A stretch of 40,447 nt of DNA, taken from assembly GCA_018399655.1 (NCBI GenBank), contig JAGYNS010000002.1, positions 1-40,447 of the forward strand, written 5' to 3'. A program made the translations under genes and the position numbers. The notes beneath the pieces were generated by a model. That model did not search any database. It was not told the DNA's origin and saw only the letters and a list, made by a program, of their open reading frames with translations. The stretch comes from Campylobacterales bacterium. Its GTDB lineage: Bacteria > Campylobacterota > Campylobacteria > Campylobacterales > Arcobacteraceae. Below, in pieces: positions 10,490 to 20,553 of the stretch (the first letter of the stretch is position 1; each line of letters starts with the position of its first letter).

Positions 10490-12771
10490 TATGCTTCAAC
10501 CTTTTGGATTTCTACTTTTTTAAATCTATACCCTTGTTCAATAAGATCATCATGGAAATCATTATCAAAAGTTGGGTATAAAGCCACTGTCCCTTTTATA
10601 TTTTTATCAATTTTGAATACTTTTTTTGTAATTTGATTATTATAGCTTATAGTAACTTCATCTTTATCTTTGATTTTTGCTGCTGTTGCAAAAGCTGAAC
10701 TTCCTCGTAGCTCTTTAGTTGTTTGAAGCAATAGTGATCTTCCCGTATTTTTATTGAATTGGTGTAAAGGTTCACATCTATAAATAATAGTACCATTAAA
10801 CGAATCAATTGAGGATATCTGCTCAAGTTTTGTAGAGCTTTTTATCATCTCAATTTTTTCACAAGCAAGTGGATACCCTCTTTGATCTTTCCCATATTTG
10901 TCAAATCCATTTTTTAAGCTATCAAACTCTACACTTAAAAAACCTTTGTTTTGAGGCAACTGTTTTGTATATTCAATTGTTAGGGCTACTTTATTTTCTA
11001 AAATACCATTAGCGATATCATTGAGGCAGTATCCATCAAACGGTAAGGCAACATTTGTGTTGACCACTTTTTTATCAAGACTAACAAAAGTACCCTCTTG
11101 CTGATTTAATGCTGGAACCTCTATATCACCCACTCCACTACTACTAATAATAAAGTCACCCTTTTCATTGTACCCTACCACTTTTGAACCAACTTCATCA
11201 TCAAGTTCACAAATTAAGCTTACCCCTAACGAATTTGTTTGAGATGGGATAATTACCACTTTAAAATCAGTATATTTATTGATTATACCTGCTAATTTTG
11301 CGATATTTGAAGCTTGTGAGTGACCAAATAGATCTTCTCCTAAAACAAGTGTTTTATTTTTTCCTCTTTTAAGCTTTTGTACTATAAGCTCAAACTCCTC
11401 TTCCCCTACACTACACTCACCACTTAAGTTCCCAATATCAAGATCATCAAAATACTCTTTAAACTCATCTGGAATATCTTTAATCAAATAGCTTGCAAGA
11501 AGTGCCATCACACCCTCTTCACTCCCTACTTCATATTTAACAAATTGATTATATTTATTTTGTAATGCAATATCATCAATTGGGTGCATATAGATAAAAT
11601 CAGCCCTTTGCTTTTTTGTCGCAATATTACAAGCATATTTTACCACTGGATTATCTCTACTAATTCTAGTACCAATCATAATGATTGCATCACTTTGTTG
11701 GATCGTTTCATTGGTTCCGTCATACAAAGGCTTTTGAGTGACACTTTCATAACTTTTTATAAAATCTTGAAATTTTTTTGCATCATAATTTACAAGTTTT
11801 ATTCCAGTTTGCTCTTTGAGTTTTTGTAAGATATATGCTTCTTCATTTGTTATAAATGAATTAAAAACAATCGTATCGCTTGAACTTATCGCTTCAACTG
11901 CTAATTGAAGTTTTGCAGGATCTTTTCCATCTCCTTTATTTTCAAAATGAAATCCAAATCGTCCCGCACCACAAAGTGCATCAAACTCCGCATCATTGGT
12001 CACTCGAGTGATTTTATTCTCAAATGGATTTGATACACCTGCATGTTTTACCTCATAGTATAATCCACACCCACTGCTACAATGTGCACAAGTTGCTGGT
12101 ACTTTTTTTGATTCCCATGCATTTGAGCTATATTTATATTCATTTGAAACCAATGCTCCCACTGGGCATACAGAGATACAATCTCCACACTGTTCACATC
12201 GAGAATACTTTATATCTATAATTGATTTGTATCCACCTGGTTTTACATACAGTGCAGCACTTCCTATCACTTCGTTACAAGTATGGACACACTTTTCACA
12301 CATAATACAAAGACTTGGATCATACCCTAGTATCCCCCAGCTTTTCTTTTTTCTTGCAGGCTCTTTTACTGCAAACTCTTGTGAATCTACGCCAAACTCT
12401 AAAGTTTTATTTTGAAGATCGCACTCTCCACTTTTATCGCAAACCCCACACTGTAATGGATGATTTACATCATACATTTTCATTATATTTTGTCTATGTT
12501 TAAACAGCTCTTGATTGTTTGTGGTGACCACTGCTTTGTCTACTGCTTTTTCTTGGCAAGAGAGAACTGTTCCATCAACCCCTTCTACATCTACCACACA
12601 CATTCTACATGCGGCTATTGGTGACACTTTTGTCAAATAACACATTGTTGGGATATAAATATCATTGGCTCTTGCAATTTGCAATATTGTTTGCCCATAT
12701 ATCCCTTGACACTCTTTTCCATCAATTGTGATGGTTATTAGTTTTCCTCTATGTTGTACTCGTTCACTCAT
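10489..12771 (-). CDS. nuoG: NADH-quinone oxidoreductase subunit G paralog 1 (N7 ligands present)
   Basis: ORF track gives 12807; MSERVQ at 12771 overlaps the upstream stop codon and is the likelier start. CYLTKVSPIAACRMC, HPLQCGVCDKSGECDLQN, CAHCSSGCGLYYEV...LCGAGRFGF. Confidence 0.93.
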   Translation of the reverse strand: MSERVQHRGKLITITIDGKECQGIYGQTILQIARANDIYIPTMCYLTKVSPIAACRMCVVDVEGVDGTVLSCQEKAVDKAVVTTNNQELFKHRQNIMKMYDVNHPLQCGVCDKSGECDLQNKTLEFGVDSQEFAVKEPARKKKSWGILGYDPSLCIMCEKCVHTCNEVIGSAALYVKPGGYKSIIDIKYSRCEQCGDCISVCPVGALVSNEYKYSSNAWESKKVPATCAHCSSGCGLYYEVKHAGVSNPFENKITRVTNDAEFDALCGAGRFGFHFENKGDGKDPAKLQLAVEAISSSDTIVFNSFITNEEAYILQKLKEQTGIKLVNYDAKKFQDFIKSYESVTQKPLYDGTNETIQQSDAIIMIGTRISRDNPVVKYACNIATKKQRADFIYMHPIDDIALQNKYNQFVKYEVGSEEGVMALLASYLIKDIPDEFKEYFDDLDIGNLSGECSVGEEEFELIVQKLKRGKNKTLVLGEDLFGHSQASNIAKLAGIINKYTDFKVVIIPSQTNSLGVSLICELDDEVGSKVVGYNEKGDFIISSSGVGDIEVPALNQQEGTFVSLDKKVVNTNVALPFDGYCLNDIANGILENKVALTIEYTKQLPQNKGFLSVEFDSLKNGFDKYGKDQRGYPLACEKIEMIKSSTKLEQISSIDSFNGTIIYRCEPLHQFNKNTGRSLLLQTTKELRGSSAFATAAKIKDKDEVTISYNNQITKKVFKIDKNIKGTVALYPTFDNDFHDDLIEQGYRFKKVEIQKVEA

Positions 12772-14780
12772 ACTGCCACCATCCCTAGGTAATAACATCT
12801 CATACATCGTTCAGCCTCAGCTTGTGCTTCAACTGCTGTGAATCCTAGATTTACCTCTTTGTTATTGTCTTTCCTTACTTCTGTTGCAAGTTTTTCACTT
12901 GTCTCTCTTGGAAGTCCTGGCATCCAACCTTTAATCTTCTCATTTTTATTATACACTTTGAGTCTATTCATATGATCTTCCATAATCTCACTATCTAAAA
13001 GTGAAACTTCTTTATCATATATATATCGACTCATAACCGATGCGGCTCTTCTTGCTTGCCCTACTGCATTTACAATTGTCATTGGACCATATTCACAATC
13101 CCCTGCAGCAAAAAGTCCAGGTCGACTTGTCATATAATCTTTCCCATTTGTTTGTAAAGTTCCCCATGAGGTCATCTCTAGTTCCCAATCTTTTGGTAAA
13201 ATTTGAAGGTCACATGCTTGTGATACTGCAGGTACTACAAAGTCACACTCAACATCTTCACTCGCTCCTTCTACTTTGACAAGTTGTGGTCTTCCCCCAT
13301 CTGGGTCTGGTACTTGTTCATACTGATCAATTCGAACCCCTGTAATCTTTCCATTGTCATCATAAATAGTATCAATAGCTGAGTAAAACTTAAACTCTAC
13401 ACCCTCTTCAACTGCTTCAGTATACTCTTCAAGGGTAGTATTTCTAATAATTGTCTTTTCATCTCTTCGATAAAGCATAATTACCCTTTTTGCACCCTCT
13501 CTTATAGAGCATCTTACAACATCCATAGAGGTAAATCCACCACCAACACAAACAACGGTTTTATCTTTGAGGTCTTCTGATGCTGGGCTTCCTATTTTGT
13601 ATTTATGCCAAAGATTCACTTTATCTAGCATCTCAATAGCACCCCAATATCCTTCATAGCTAGGATCTTCATTTTCACAACGGATCTTTTTTGATAGTCG
13701 TGTTCCAAAAGCTAAAAGTGTCGCATCAAACTCTTCATCAATCTCTTTAAGTCTCTCTGCGGTTACTCTATGATTTGTTATAATTTCAACCGTTGGCAAA
13801 TCAGCTACTAGCTGAATATCTTTGTTATATTTTTCAATTGGCATTCTGTATTGTGGAACCCCAACAGCAACCTCTCCACCTAATACAGGAAGTTCTTCAA
13901 ATATCGTAACACTAATCCCCTCTAGACCCAAATAATACGCTGTAGTTAATCCAGCAGGTCCAGCTCCTATAATGGCTACTTTTTTCCCATCATTTCTAGG
14001 AGCTTTTGGTTTGAGTGGATGAAACCACTCAAGATCATGATCAGTTTCATAATCAGCTCCAACTCTTTTTAACTCCATAATTGACACTGGCTCATCAAGG
14101 TTAGATCTTCTACAGGCATCTTCACATGGATGTGGACATACTCTTCCACATGTATGCGATAAAGGCATAGTTTGTCGTGTTGCTTTGAGTGAACTTTCAA
14201 AGTCAAGCTCTCTGACCCCATCAATATATCCAGGGATATCTACATGGGCTGGACACATATCTGTGCAAGGAGCTGTGACATTTGCTATATATCGCTCAGT
14301 ATCTTTTTCATACCATGGAGATTTTTGCCCATTTTGAATCAATGTTAAAAACTGCTCTTCAAAAGCTTCTATCATATATAAAATTGGTGTTGGAACAGTT
14401 TTTCCTATCTCACATTTACTAGTAGTAGTCATTGTAGAACTTACCTCTTTGATATGATCTAAGTCACTAAGGTCCCCTTCCCCTCTTGCTATCTTGTCAA
14501 GCATATCAAAAAGGATCTGTCCACCCCATCTTCCAGGGGTACACCTTCCACAAGCTTCACTATATTCCTGATACTGTCTTGCATAATTCATGGCAAGTTT
14601 TACAACATCTACATCTTCTTCAAACAATGCAAATCCATCCCATCCTACAAATGCTTTTGTAGGGGATTCTTTCGTGTAATCAACAGGAAGTTTTACAGAG
14701 ATCTCATCCCAGTTATCTAGGGGTTTACCTCTATTATCAATCACTTCACCTTGCCAATTAGAATAATAAACTTTACTCAA
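12768..14780 (-). CDS. NuoF C-terminal [4Fe-4S]-like domain fused to GltD-type FAD-dependent NAD(P) oxidoreductase (complex I input subunit)
   Basis: 670 aa; N-terminal SEACGRCTPGRWGG...TSKCEIGKT (NuoF tail), then CTDMCPAHVDIPGYI, CGRVCPHPCEDACRR, VAIIGAGPAGLTTAYYLG, VVCVGGGFTSMDVVR (GltD-like). Confidence 0.9.
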   Translation of the reverse strand: MSKVYYSNWQGEVIDNRGKPLDNWDEISVKLPVDYTKESPTKAFVGWDGFALFEEDVDVVKLAMNYARQYQEYSEACGRCTPGRWGGQILFDMLDKIARGEGDLSDLDHIKEVSSTMTTTSKCEIGKTVPTPILYMIEAFEEQFLTLIQNGQKSPWYEKDTERYIANVTAPCTDMCPAHVDIPGYIDGVRELDFESSLKATRQTMPLSHTCGRVCPHPCEDACRRSNLDEPVSIMELKRVGADYETDHDLEWFHPLKPKAPRNDGKKVAIIGAGPAGLTTAYYLGLEGISVTIFEELPVLGGEVAVGVPQYRMPIEKYNKDIQLVADLPTVEIITNHRVTAERLKEIDEEFDATLLAFGTRLSKKIRCENEDPSYEGYWGAIEMLDKVNLWHKYKIGSPASEDLKDKTVVCVGGGFTSMDVVRCSIREGAKRVIMLYRRDEKTIIRNTTLEEYTEAVEEGVEFKFYSAIDTIYDDNGKITGVRIDQYEQVPDPDGGRPQLVKVEGASEDVECDFVVPAVSQACDLQILPKDWELEMTSWGTLQTNGKDYMTSRPGLFAAGDCEYGPMTIVNAVGQARRAASVMSRYIYDKEVSLLDSEIMEDHMNRLKVYNKNEKIKGWMPGLPRETSEKLATEVRKDNNKEVNLGFTAVEAQAEAERCMRCYYLGMVAV

Positions 14781-14806
14781 AACAAATCCTTCTTACGAGT
14801 TTTATT

Positions 14807-15076
14807 TTACTCTGTTTCCTCTTGGGTATCACTTTTTTGAACAGGTGGTTTCTCTTTTTTGACAACTACCGTCCAGTCAACTTCATTGAACTTCAAAGAG
14901 TTCATAAGTGTCCACTGATTTTCCTTAATTGCATCAGCTACATTTTGAACTGAACTAAAATCACCTATCTCAAATAAAAATATCCCATTTTCACCCTCAG
15001 TGATCTCTTTCCCCATAATCTCTACTAGTCTTGGGATAAAATTCTCTTTGTGCTCTCTTAAATCATATCGTTTCAT
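14807..15076 (-). CDS. NuoE-position small subunit, cysteine-free (HP1264-like)
   Basis: 89 aa between nuoD and the nuoF-like gene; no cysteine residues, so no [2Fe-2S] NuoE motif. Confidence 0.75.
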   Translation of the reverse strand: MKRYDLREHKENFIPRLVEIMGKEITEGENGIFLFEIGDFSSVQNVADAIKENQWTLMNSLKFNEVDWTVVVKKEKPPVQKSDTQEETE

Positions 15077-15088
15077 CTCATCCCTTCC

Positions 15089-16315
15089 TTATCGGTCAAT
15101 CTCACCAAATACAATATTTAAGTTACCTATAATAGTAACCACATCGGCTAACTGGTGACCAGGTAATATATCTTGTAGTAATCCTGTGTGCCAAAAACTA
15201 GGAGCTCTACATTTGAGTTTATATGGGTATGGTGATCCATCACTTACAATATAAAATCCAAGCTCCCCTTTTGGAGACTCTGTTGCTACATACACTTCCC
15301 CAACTGGTGGTCTCATCCCTTGAGTAACCAATACAAAATGTTGCATCAAAGAGTAGTTTTGTGTCATCATCTCCTCTTTTGTTGCAGAGATATACTCAGG
15401 TGCATGAGCCATTAACTGCGTATCACTCTGCTTATACATAGGGATCAATTGTCGTAAAATCTTAACAGACTCGTACATCTCTGCCATATGACACTTATAT
15501 CTTCCATAAGAGTCACATCTATCTGAAATTGGAATATCAAAATCTAGCTCAGGATACAATCCGTAAGGCATCTCTTTTCTTAAATCCCATTTAATACCAC
15601 TTCCTCGAAGTGATGGACCACTACATGCCCACTCTTTTGCCATCTTAGGAGTGAGAATTCCAACATTTTCTAGTCTCATTCTCCAGATTCTATTTTTTGT
15701 TAAAAGCCCTTCGTATACTTTGATTTGTCCCTCAAATATTTGCAAGAATTTTTCAAGATCATCTGTCCAGTTTTTTGGAAGATCAAGTGGTACTCCCCCA
15801 ATTCGCACTGCACTATGGGTGAGTCTTGCTCCACAATAATCCTCCATAAGATCCATTGCAAACTCTCTTTCACGGAAACAATAAAGAAATACTGACATCG
15901 CACCCACATCAAGTGCATGAGTTGCAAGCCAAAAAAGGTGTGAAATAATTCTATTAAGCTCAAGAAGCATTGTTCGTATCACTTCAGCTCGTCTTGGTGC
16001 TTCAATCCCTAACAGCTTTTCAACCGCTAATGCATATCCATAGTTATTGGAAGTTGCTGCGATATAATCCATTCGGTCTGTTGTAGGTAAAAACTCATTG
16101 TAGATCATATTTTCACCCATTTTTTCTATCCCTCTATGAAGATACCCAATATCTGGATGAGCTTTTATCACCTCTTCACCCTGGAGTTCAAGCATCAGTC
16201 GTAATTGACCGTGAGCAGATGGATGTTGAGGACCAAAGTTTACGATCATCGCATTGTCTTCTCGTTCAAAACTTATATTTTCAAAGAAAGGTTTTAATCT
16301 ATTTGTTACTTGCAT
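15089..16315 (-). CDS. nuoD: NADH-quinone oxidoreductase subunit D
   Basis: 408 aa; [34 protein letters not shown]. Confidence 0.97.
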   Translation of the reverse strand: MQVTNRLKPFFENISFEREDNAMIVNFGPQHPSAHGQLRLMLELQGEEVIKAHPDIGYLHRGIEKMGENMIYNEFLPTTDRMDYIAATSNNYGYALAVEKLLGIEAPRRAEVIRTMLLELNRIISHLFWLATHALDVGAMSVFLYCFREREFAMDLMEDYCGARLTHSAVRIGGVPLDLPKNWTDDLEKFLQIFEGQIKVYEGLLTKNRIWRMRLENVGILTPKMAKEWACSGPSLRGSGIKWDLRKEMPYGLYPELDFDIPISDRCDSYGRYKCHMAEMYESVKILRQLIPMYKQSDTQLMAHAPEYISATKEEMMTQNYSLMQHFVLVTQGMRPPVGEVYVATESPKGELGFYIVSDGSPYPYKLKCRAPSFWHTGLLQDILPGHQLADVVTIIGNLNIVFGEIDR

Positions 16316-17137
16316 CTACTTTCTCTCTTTCAATTGTTTTTTCTCTTTTTTATCAAATGGGGTTACAAGTGTTGCTCCAAAAAGTTTTACTCCACCCTCT
16401 TCTTGATACCTAATTGGTGTGTCAGGTTCGTTTCCTTCAGAGATTTGCGTTCCAAATGGTACTTCATGTCCAAGTCTTGCAAATCTTTCAGTATCGTATC
16501 TATCTACACATGCTGCATCACGAAGCTCAGGACCAATTACATCTCTCGCATTTTTCCCAAAAATTTTATCCACTTCATACCAGCTAGCAAACTCATCCCC
16601 TTGTAGTGGATAAGTTTTCAGTAGTGGATGACCTACCCAATCATTTGGCATAAGTATTCGAGTCAGTTCAGAGTGATTGTTTACATAAATACCATACATA
16701 TCATACATCTCTCTTTCACTAAAGTTCGCCATTCTAAAAATTGACTCAACTGAAGTGATTGCATCACCATTATTAATAAATGCTTTAAGTCGTATTCTTT
16801 TATGTTTAGATGTTGAAAGCATCTCGTATATAATCTCAAATCCACCTTTTGAAGCCACATAATCAACTGCTGTTAACTCCATCATAAAATCATATGCTCT
16901 AATCTCCTTAAGGTGCTTAATCGCAGCAAAATTATCTTCAGGATTTATAACCAGCACCATATGATCAAGTTCTATATAAGACTCCAAAACACTACAGATA
17001 TTTTTCAAACTGTGTAGGTCTTGACTAAATACTCCATCGGTAAAAACAGATTTTCTAGGAAGTGTTGGTGTTACAAAAAATCTATCACTATAATAGGATT
17101 TTTTTTGGACATCATCTTTTGGTGTATATGCTCTCAT
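16316..17137 (-). CDS. nuoC: NADH-quinone oxidoreductase subunit C
   Basis: 273 aa; SVESIFRMANFSEREMYDMYGIYVNNHSELTRILMPNDWVGHPLLKTYPL. Confidence 0.95.
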   Translation of the reverse strand: MRAYTPKDDVQKKSYYSDRFFVTPTLPRKSVFTDGVFSQDLHSLKNICSVLESYIELDHMVLVINPEDNFAAIKHLKEIRAYDFMMELTAVDYVASKGGFEIIYEMLSTSKHKRIRLKAFINNGDAITSVESIFRMANFSEREMYDMYGIYVNNHSELTRILMPNDWVGHPLLKTYPLQGDEFASWYEVDKIFGKNARDVIGPELRDAACVDRYDTERFARLGHEVPFGTQISEGNEPDTPIRYQEEGGVKLFGATLVTPFDKKEKKQLKERK

Positions 17138-17647
17138 CTATATCAACCTTTTCGCTCTTTGAGCCATATTTGCTGGCTCTCTTCTTATTTTTTGTTGTAA
17201 CTGCATCAATGCAAACTGTAGAGTTTCAGGTCTTGGGGCACAACCTGGAAGGTAAATATCAACAGGAATTACTCTATCAACCCCTTGCACGGTAGCATAG
17301 GTATTGAACATTCCACCAGTGTTTGCACATGATCCCATTGAGATAACCCATTTTGGATCTGGCATCTGGTCATACAATCTTCTCATAAACTCTGCATGTT
17401 TTTTTGTTAAAGTTCCAGCTACTACTAGCACATCCGATTGTCTTGGACTTGCTCTAAAAATTGTACCAAATCTATCAAAGTCAAATCTTGAACCACCTGA
17501 TGCCATCATCTCAATAGCGCAACATGCAAGTCCATAAGTCATAGGCCATAGTGAGTTACTTCGTCCAAAATTGACTATTTTATCAACCGTAGTAAGTTTT
17601 ACTGCTTCCCCACCTTGTCTGAAATAGTTTACTTTATGCTGTGCCAT
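17138..17647 (-). CDS. nuoB: NADH-quinone oxidoreductase subunit B
   Basis: [34 protein letters not shown]. Start moved from 17731 to MAQHKVNY (17647) because the upstream part overlaps nuoA out of frame. Confidence 0.95.
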   Translation of the reverse strand: MAQHKVNYFRQGGEAVKLTTVDKIVNFGRSNSLWPMTYGLACCAIEMMASGGSRFDFDRFGTIFRASPRQSDVLVVAGTLTKKHAEFMRRLYDQMPDPKWVISMGSCANTGGMFNTYATVQGVDRVIPVDIYLPGCAPRPETLQFALMQLQQKIRREPANMAQRAKRLI

Positions 17648-18018
17648 TCTAGTGCTCCTTTTCTCCATTCGTATACGAATCCAATAATAAGCAATAATAA
17701 AAAGAAAAACATTGCTACAAATCCAAACCAACCAAGAACTTTAAAGTTTACTGCCCAAGGAACCATAAAAATAATCTCAACATCAAATAAAATAAACAAA
17801 AGTGCCAGCATATAAAACTGTACCGAAATAGTATTTGGCTGTTTTGTAACCTCTGGACCACACTCATAAAGTGTAGTTTTTAGTTTTTCTGTATCTCTTC
17901 TTGCAAGCTTTCTACTTACAAATCTTGCTGCCATAGTGGTCGCTATAAAAGCTCCAAATGTCAATACAAACATAACAAACGCACCAAAATATGGATGTGC
18001 AAAGCTAGAATGTTCCAT
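17629..18018 (-). CDS. nuoA: NADH-quinone oxidoreductase subunit A
   Basis: 129 aa; [57 protein letters not shown]. Confidence 0.96.
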   Translation of the reverse strand: MEHSSFAHPYFGAFVMFVLTFGAFIATTMAARFVSRKLARRDTEKLKTTLYECGPEVTKQPNTISVQFYMLALLFILFDVEIIFMVPWAVNFKVLGWFGFVAMFFFLLLLIIGFVYEWRKGALEWHSIK

Positions 18019-18086
18019 TTTTTCCCCTTAAGTTAGAAGACTACAAGCCCTTGTAGCCTTGAGTGTAATTGGACAAATCATAGCCA

Positions 18087-18092
18087 ATTATA
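18087..18092 (-). promoter_or_regulatory. Putative -10 element of the nuo operon promoter
   Basis: Minus strand TAATTATAATTGGCTATG; perfect TATAAT about 70 nt upstream of the nuoA start. Confidence 0.5.
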
Positions 18093-18134
18093 ATTAAATA
18101 TTAACTTACAACACACATGCAATAGGGATATTTT

Positions 18135-19075
18135 TTAACTGCTTATGTAACTATTTGGAACACTAAAATAGGATTTTATAATTTCTTTTAATTGTGAAGC
18201 TGGTGCGACTGTTTGTCCATGAAACTGACTTTTATTAAATGTTCTTTGCCTTTTTGCAAGTTGAGAGGTATGCGTAGTGATCCAATACTCCAACTCTTGC
18301 TTATTGATTTTTCCATCAAAATATTCTAAACACTCCTTAATTCCTATGCTTTTCATACATAAAGGCTCTCTTGTATAGTTTTGCTCTAAAAACTTTACCT
18401 CATCAAGTATTCCGTTTTGTAACATCTTTTTTGTTCTAAGAGTTGCTCAATCCTCTCTCGAAGTATTTGAACCTCAGTGATTATCTCATAGATATTAAGG
18501 TTTTGGATAATTGGTTGGGGTTTGTTTTTCTAAAATATTCAGTTGGTATAGTTTGTGTTTCATAATAAATCTCTAAAGCTTTTTCTATCCGATATTTATC
18601 ATTGGGTTGAATTTTACTCATATAGTTCTTATCAATACTTTTAAATACTCATAAGAAGCACCAAGATTGAGAAGTTTTTCTTTGACAATTAACTTTGTCT
18701 CTTGAGAGGGAGGGATAGCTGATATCCCTCACACAAACTCTTGAGATAAAAACCTGTCCCCCCAACAATGATAAGATTTTTGTTGTTTTTGTTCAGAGTA
18801 GTTTTTCGCTTTTGGTACTCTTCCATAAAACTCCATCACATCAAACTTTTGATTTGGATATATTGTGTCTATCCCAAAATGTACAATCCCTCTCTCTTCT
18901 ATCGTGGGTTTTGGTGAAGCGATATCTATCTCTTTATAGATACTTCAAACTATCAAGGAGAGTATCACCCCATTAAGTTTTTTGCCAACTCTATAGATAG
19001 GGCTGTTTTCCCCGATGCTGTTGGTGCGATGATGGCTATTTGTTTTATCTTTTTCCTCTTTTTAGTGTACTTTTT
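18135..19075 (-). pseudogene. miaA: tRNA dimethylallyltransferase, frameshifted (intact C-terminal ORF 18135-18425)
   Basis: Minus-strand fragments in several frames: IAPTASGKTA (near 19000-19050), NLIIVGGTGFYLKSL (near 18745-18785), YRIEKALEIYYET, then QNGILDEVKFLEQNY...RQRTFNKSQF. Confidence 0.85.
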
Positions 19076-19089
19076 TATTCATATTGTTT

Positions 19090-19515
19090 ATTTTACTAGA
19101 TAGCTCTAAAATCACATTTTATAAAACTTTGATGCGGGGGTATTCTCTGTAAACTCTTTTACTTTAAAAGCCAAAAATCAAGGTATTTTCTTCTATAGAT
19201 TCTACTGTTGCACTGCGAGGTTCCCCTGTGAGTCGCATCATCTCCCAAAAAGAGAGGGTTTATCAATCACCGCTAAACGGATTTTTGAGTTGCTTTCAAG
19301 ACTTTGTTTGCTAATAGCAACTCTCCCTTTCAATAGATAAAATAGGTAATTTCTCCTGTCTCACCCTCTTTAAAGATAGTTTGCTTATCTGCATAGTTTA
19401 ATATTTTACATCAGAGATCAATCCAACAATCTCTGCTTGCGACAAGCCATCAAAAAAAGCTATCTTATCACTTATAGTCAGGAGCATCTTTAGTGCTTTC
19501 GTTGCCTCTTCCATC
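19090..19515 (-). pseudogene. Cyclic-nucleotide-binding-domain (Crp-like) protein, frameshifted
   Basis: Minus-strand frames give MEEATKALKMLLTISDKIAFFDGLSQAEIVGLISDV, then FKEGETGEITYFI and GEMMRLTGEPRSATVESIEE across frame changes. Confidence 0.7.
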
Positions 19516-19699
19516 TACAACCCTTTTTTTTGATTTATCATACCAAATTTCATATCATAGTATAATTAATTGAGAATAAACAGAACTAATCTCTTTCTAA
19601 TCTGATGCTATTTTACCATCAAAATCCCATTATAAATAATTATATGTTCTGCATCTGTCCTAGTTCTTTAATTTAAAAACTATTATAGTAAAATCTCCC

Positions 19700-20541
19700 A
19701 TATGGAAAAAATACTTAAAAATTAATGACTTCAATGAATTGGTGATGTTCAAACACTCTATCTTCTCACTCCCATTTATATTTATAGCGATGGTGGTTGC
19801 AGCTTCTGGTTGGTTTGGTTGAAACTACTCCTCTTAGGAGTTTAAGCAGCCTTAAGTGCTAGAAACTTTTGCAATGGGATTCAATAGATATCTAGATAGA
19901 GATATCCGATGCATAAATCCACGAACCGCCAATAGACCTAATGTAGATGGAAGAATCGATCCAAATCAAATTTTAACTTTTACCCTCTTCAATGGTTTGG
20001 ATTTATCATCGTGGCTTACTTTGTCAATGATTTAGCATTTTACTTAGCGCTTCAATGTTGATTATCATTGGAAGTTACTCTACTAAAGATTTTCCTTTTA
20101 GCTCATATCATTCTTGGAGTTTCTTTGGGACTTGCCCCTATTGCTGGGGTGGTAGCGGTCAGTGAAACGATACCTTTATGAATGCCTATTTATCTCTCTA
20201 TTGGTGTATTGTTTTGGGTAGCTGGGTTTGATTTGTTGTACTCTTTACAAGATATTGAAGTGGATAAAAAACTAGGACTTCACTCCATCCCTAGTAGATT
20301 TGGTGCAAAAAACACTATGCTGTTTCCAAAAATTATGCATATGCCTATAATTTTTGGTTATTATTTGTTAATGGAAGCTAATCTTGGAGTATTTGGATAT
20401 TTTGCAGTTGTTATATAGTATCGCTATGTTGACAACGGAGCATCTGTCCACAAAGACTTCGCAAAGATTGATAAAGCCTTTTACTATCAATGGTTACCTT
20501 GGGATTGTATTTTTGTACTCATTGTAGTAGATAGTTTTAGT
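19700..20541 (+). pseudogene. UbiA-family prenyltransferase (menaquinone biosynthesis, MqnP-like), frameshifted
   Basis: NELVMFKHSIFSLPFIFIAMVVAASGWFGW, FNRYLDRDI, NPRTANRPNVDGRI, ILGVSLGLAPIAGVVAVSETIP, GFDLLYSLQDIEVDKKLGLHSIPSRFGAKNT in changing frames; only 20182-20418 is open. Confidence 0.85.
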
Positions 20542-20553
20542 TAATTCTATCTA

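Noticed and set aside
10180-12480. Repeated DNA segment CCACACTGTAATGGATGATTTACATCATA in both nuoG genes as a mobile repeat
   Set aside because: It encodes the conserved HPLQCGVCD cluster motif of both paralogs; explained by gene duplication and possibly gene conversion.
15700-15963. ORF on the minus strand overlapping nuoD (87 aa)
   Set aside because: Same strand, alternative frame inside a well-supported nuoD; no recognisable motif; typical overprint of an AT-rich gene.
17648-17731. N-terminal extension of NuoB in the ORF track
   Set aside because: Lies within nuoA in another frame; [13 protein letters not shown] at 17647 is the likely start.
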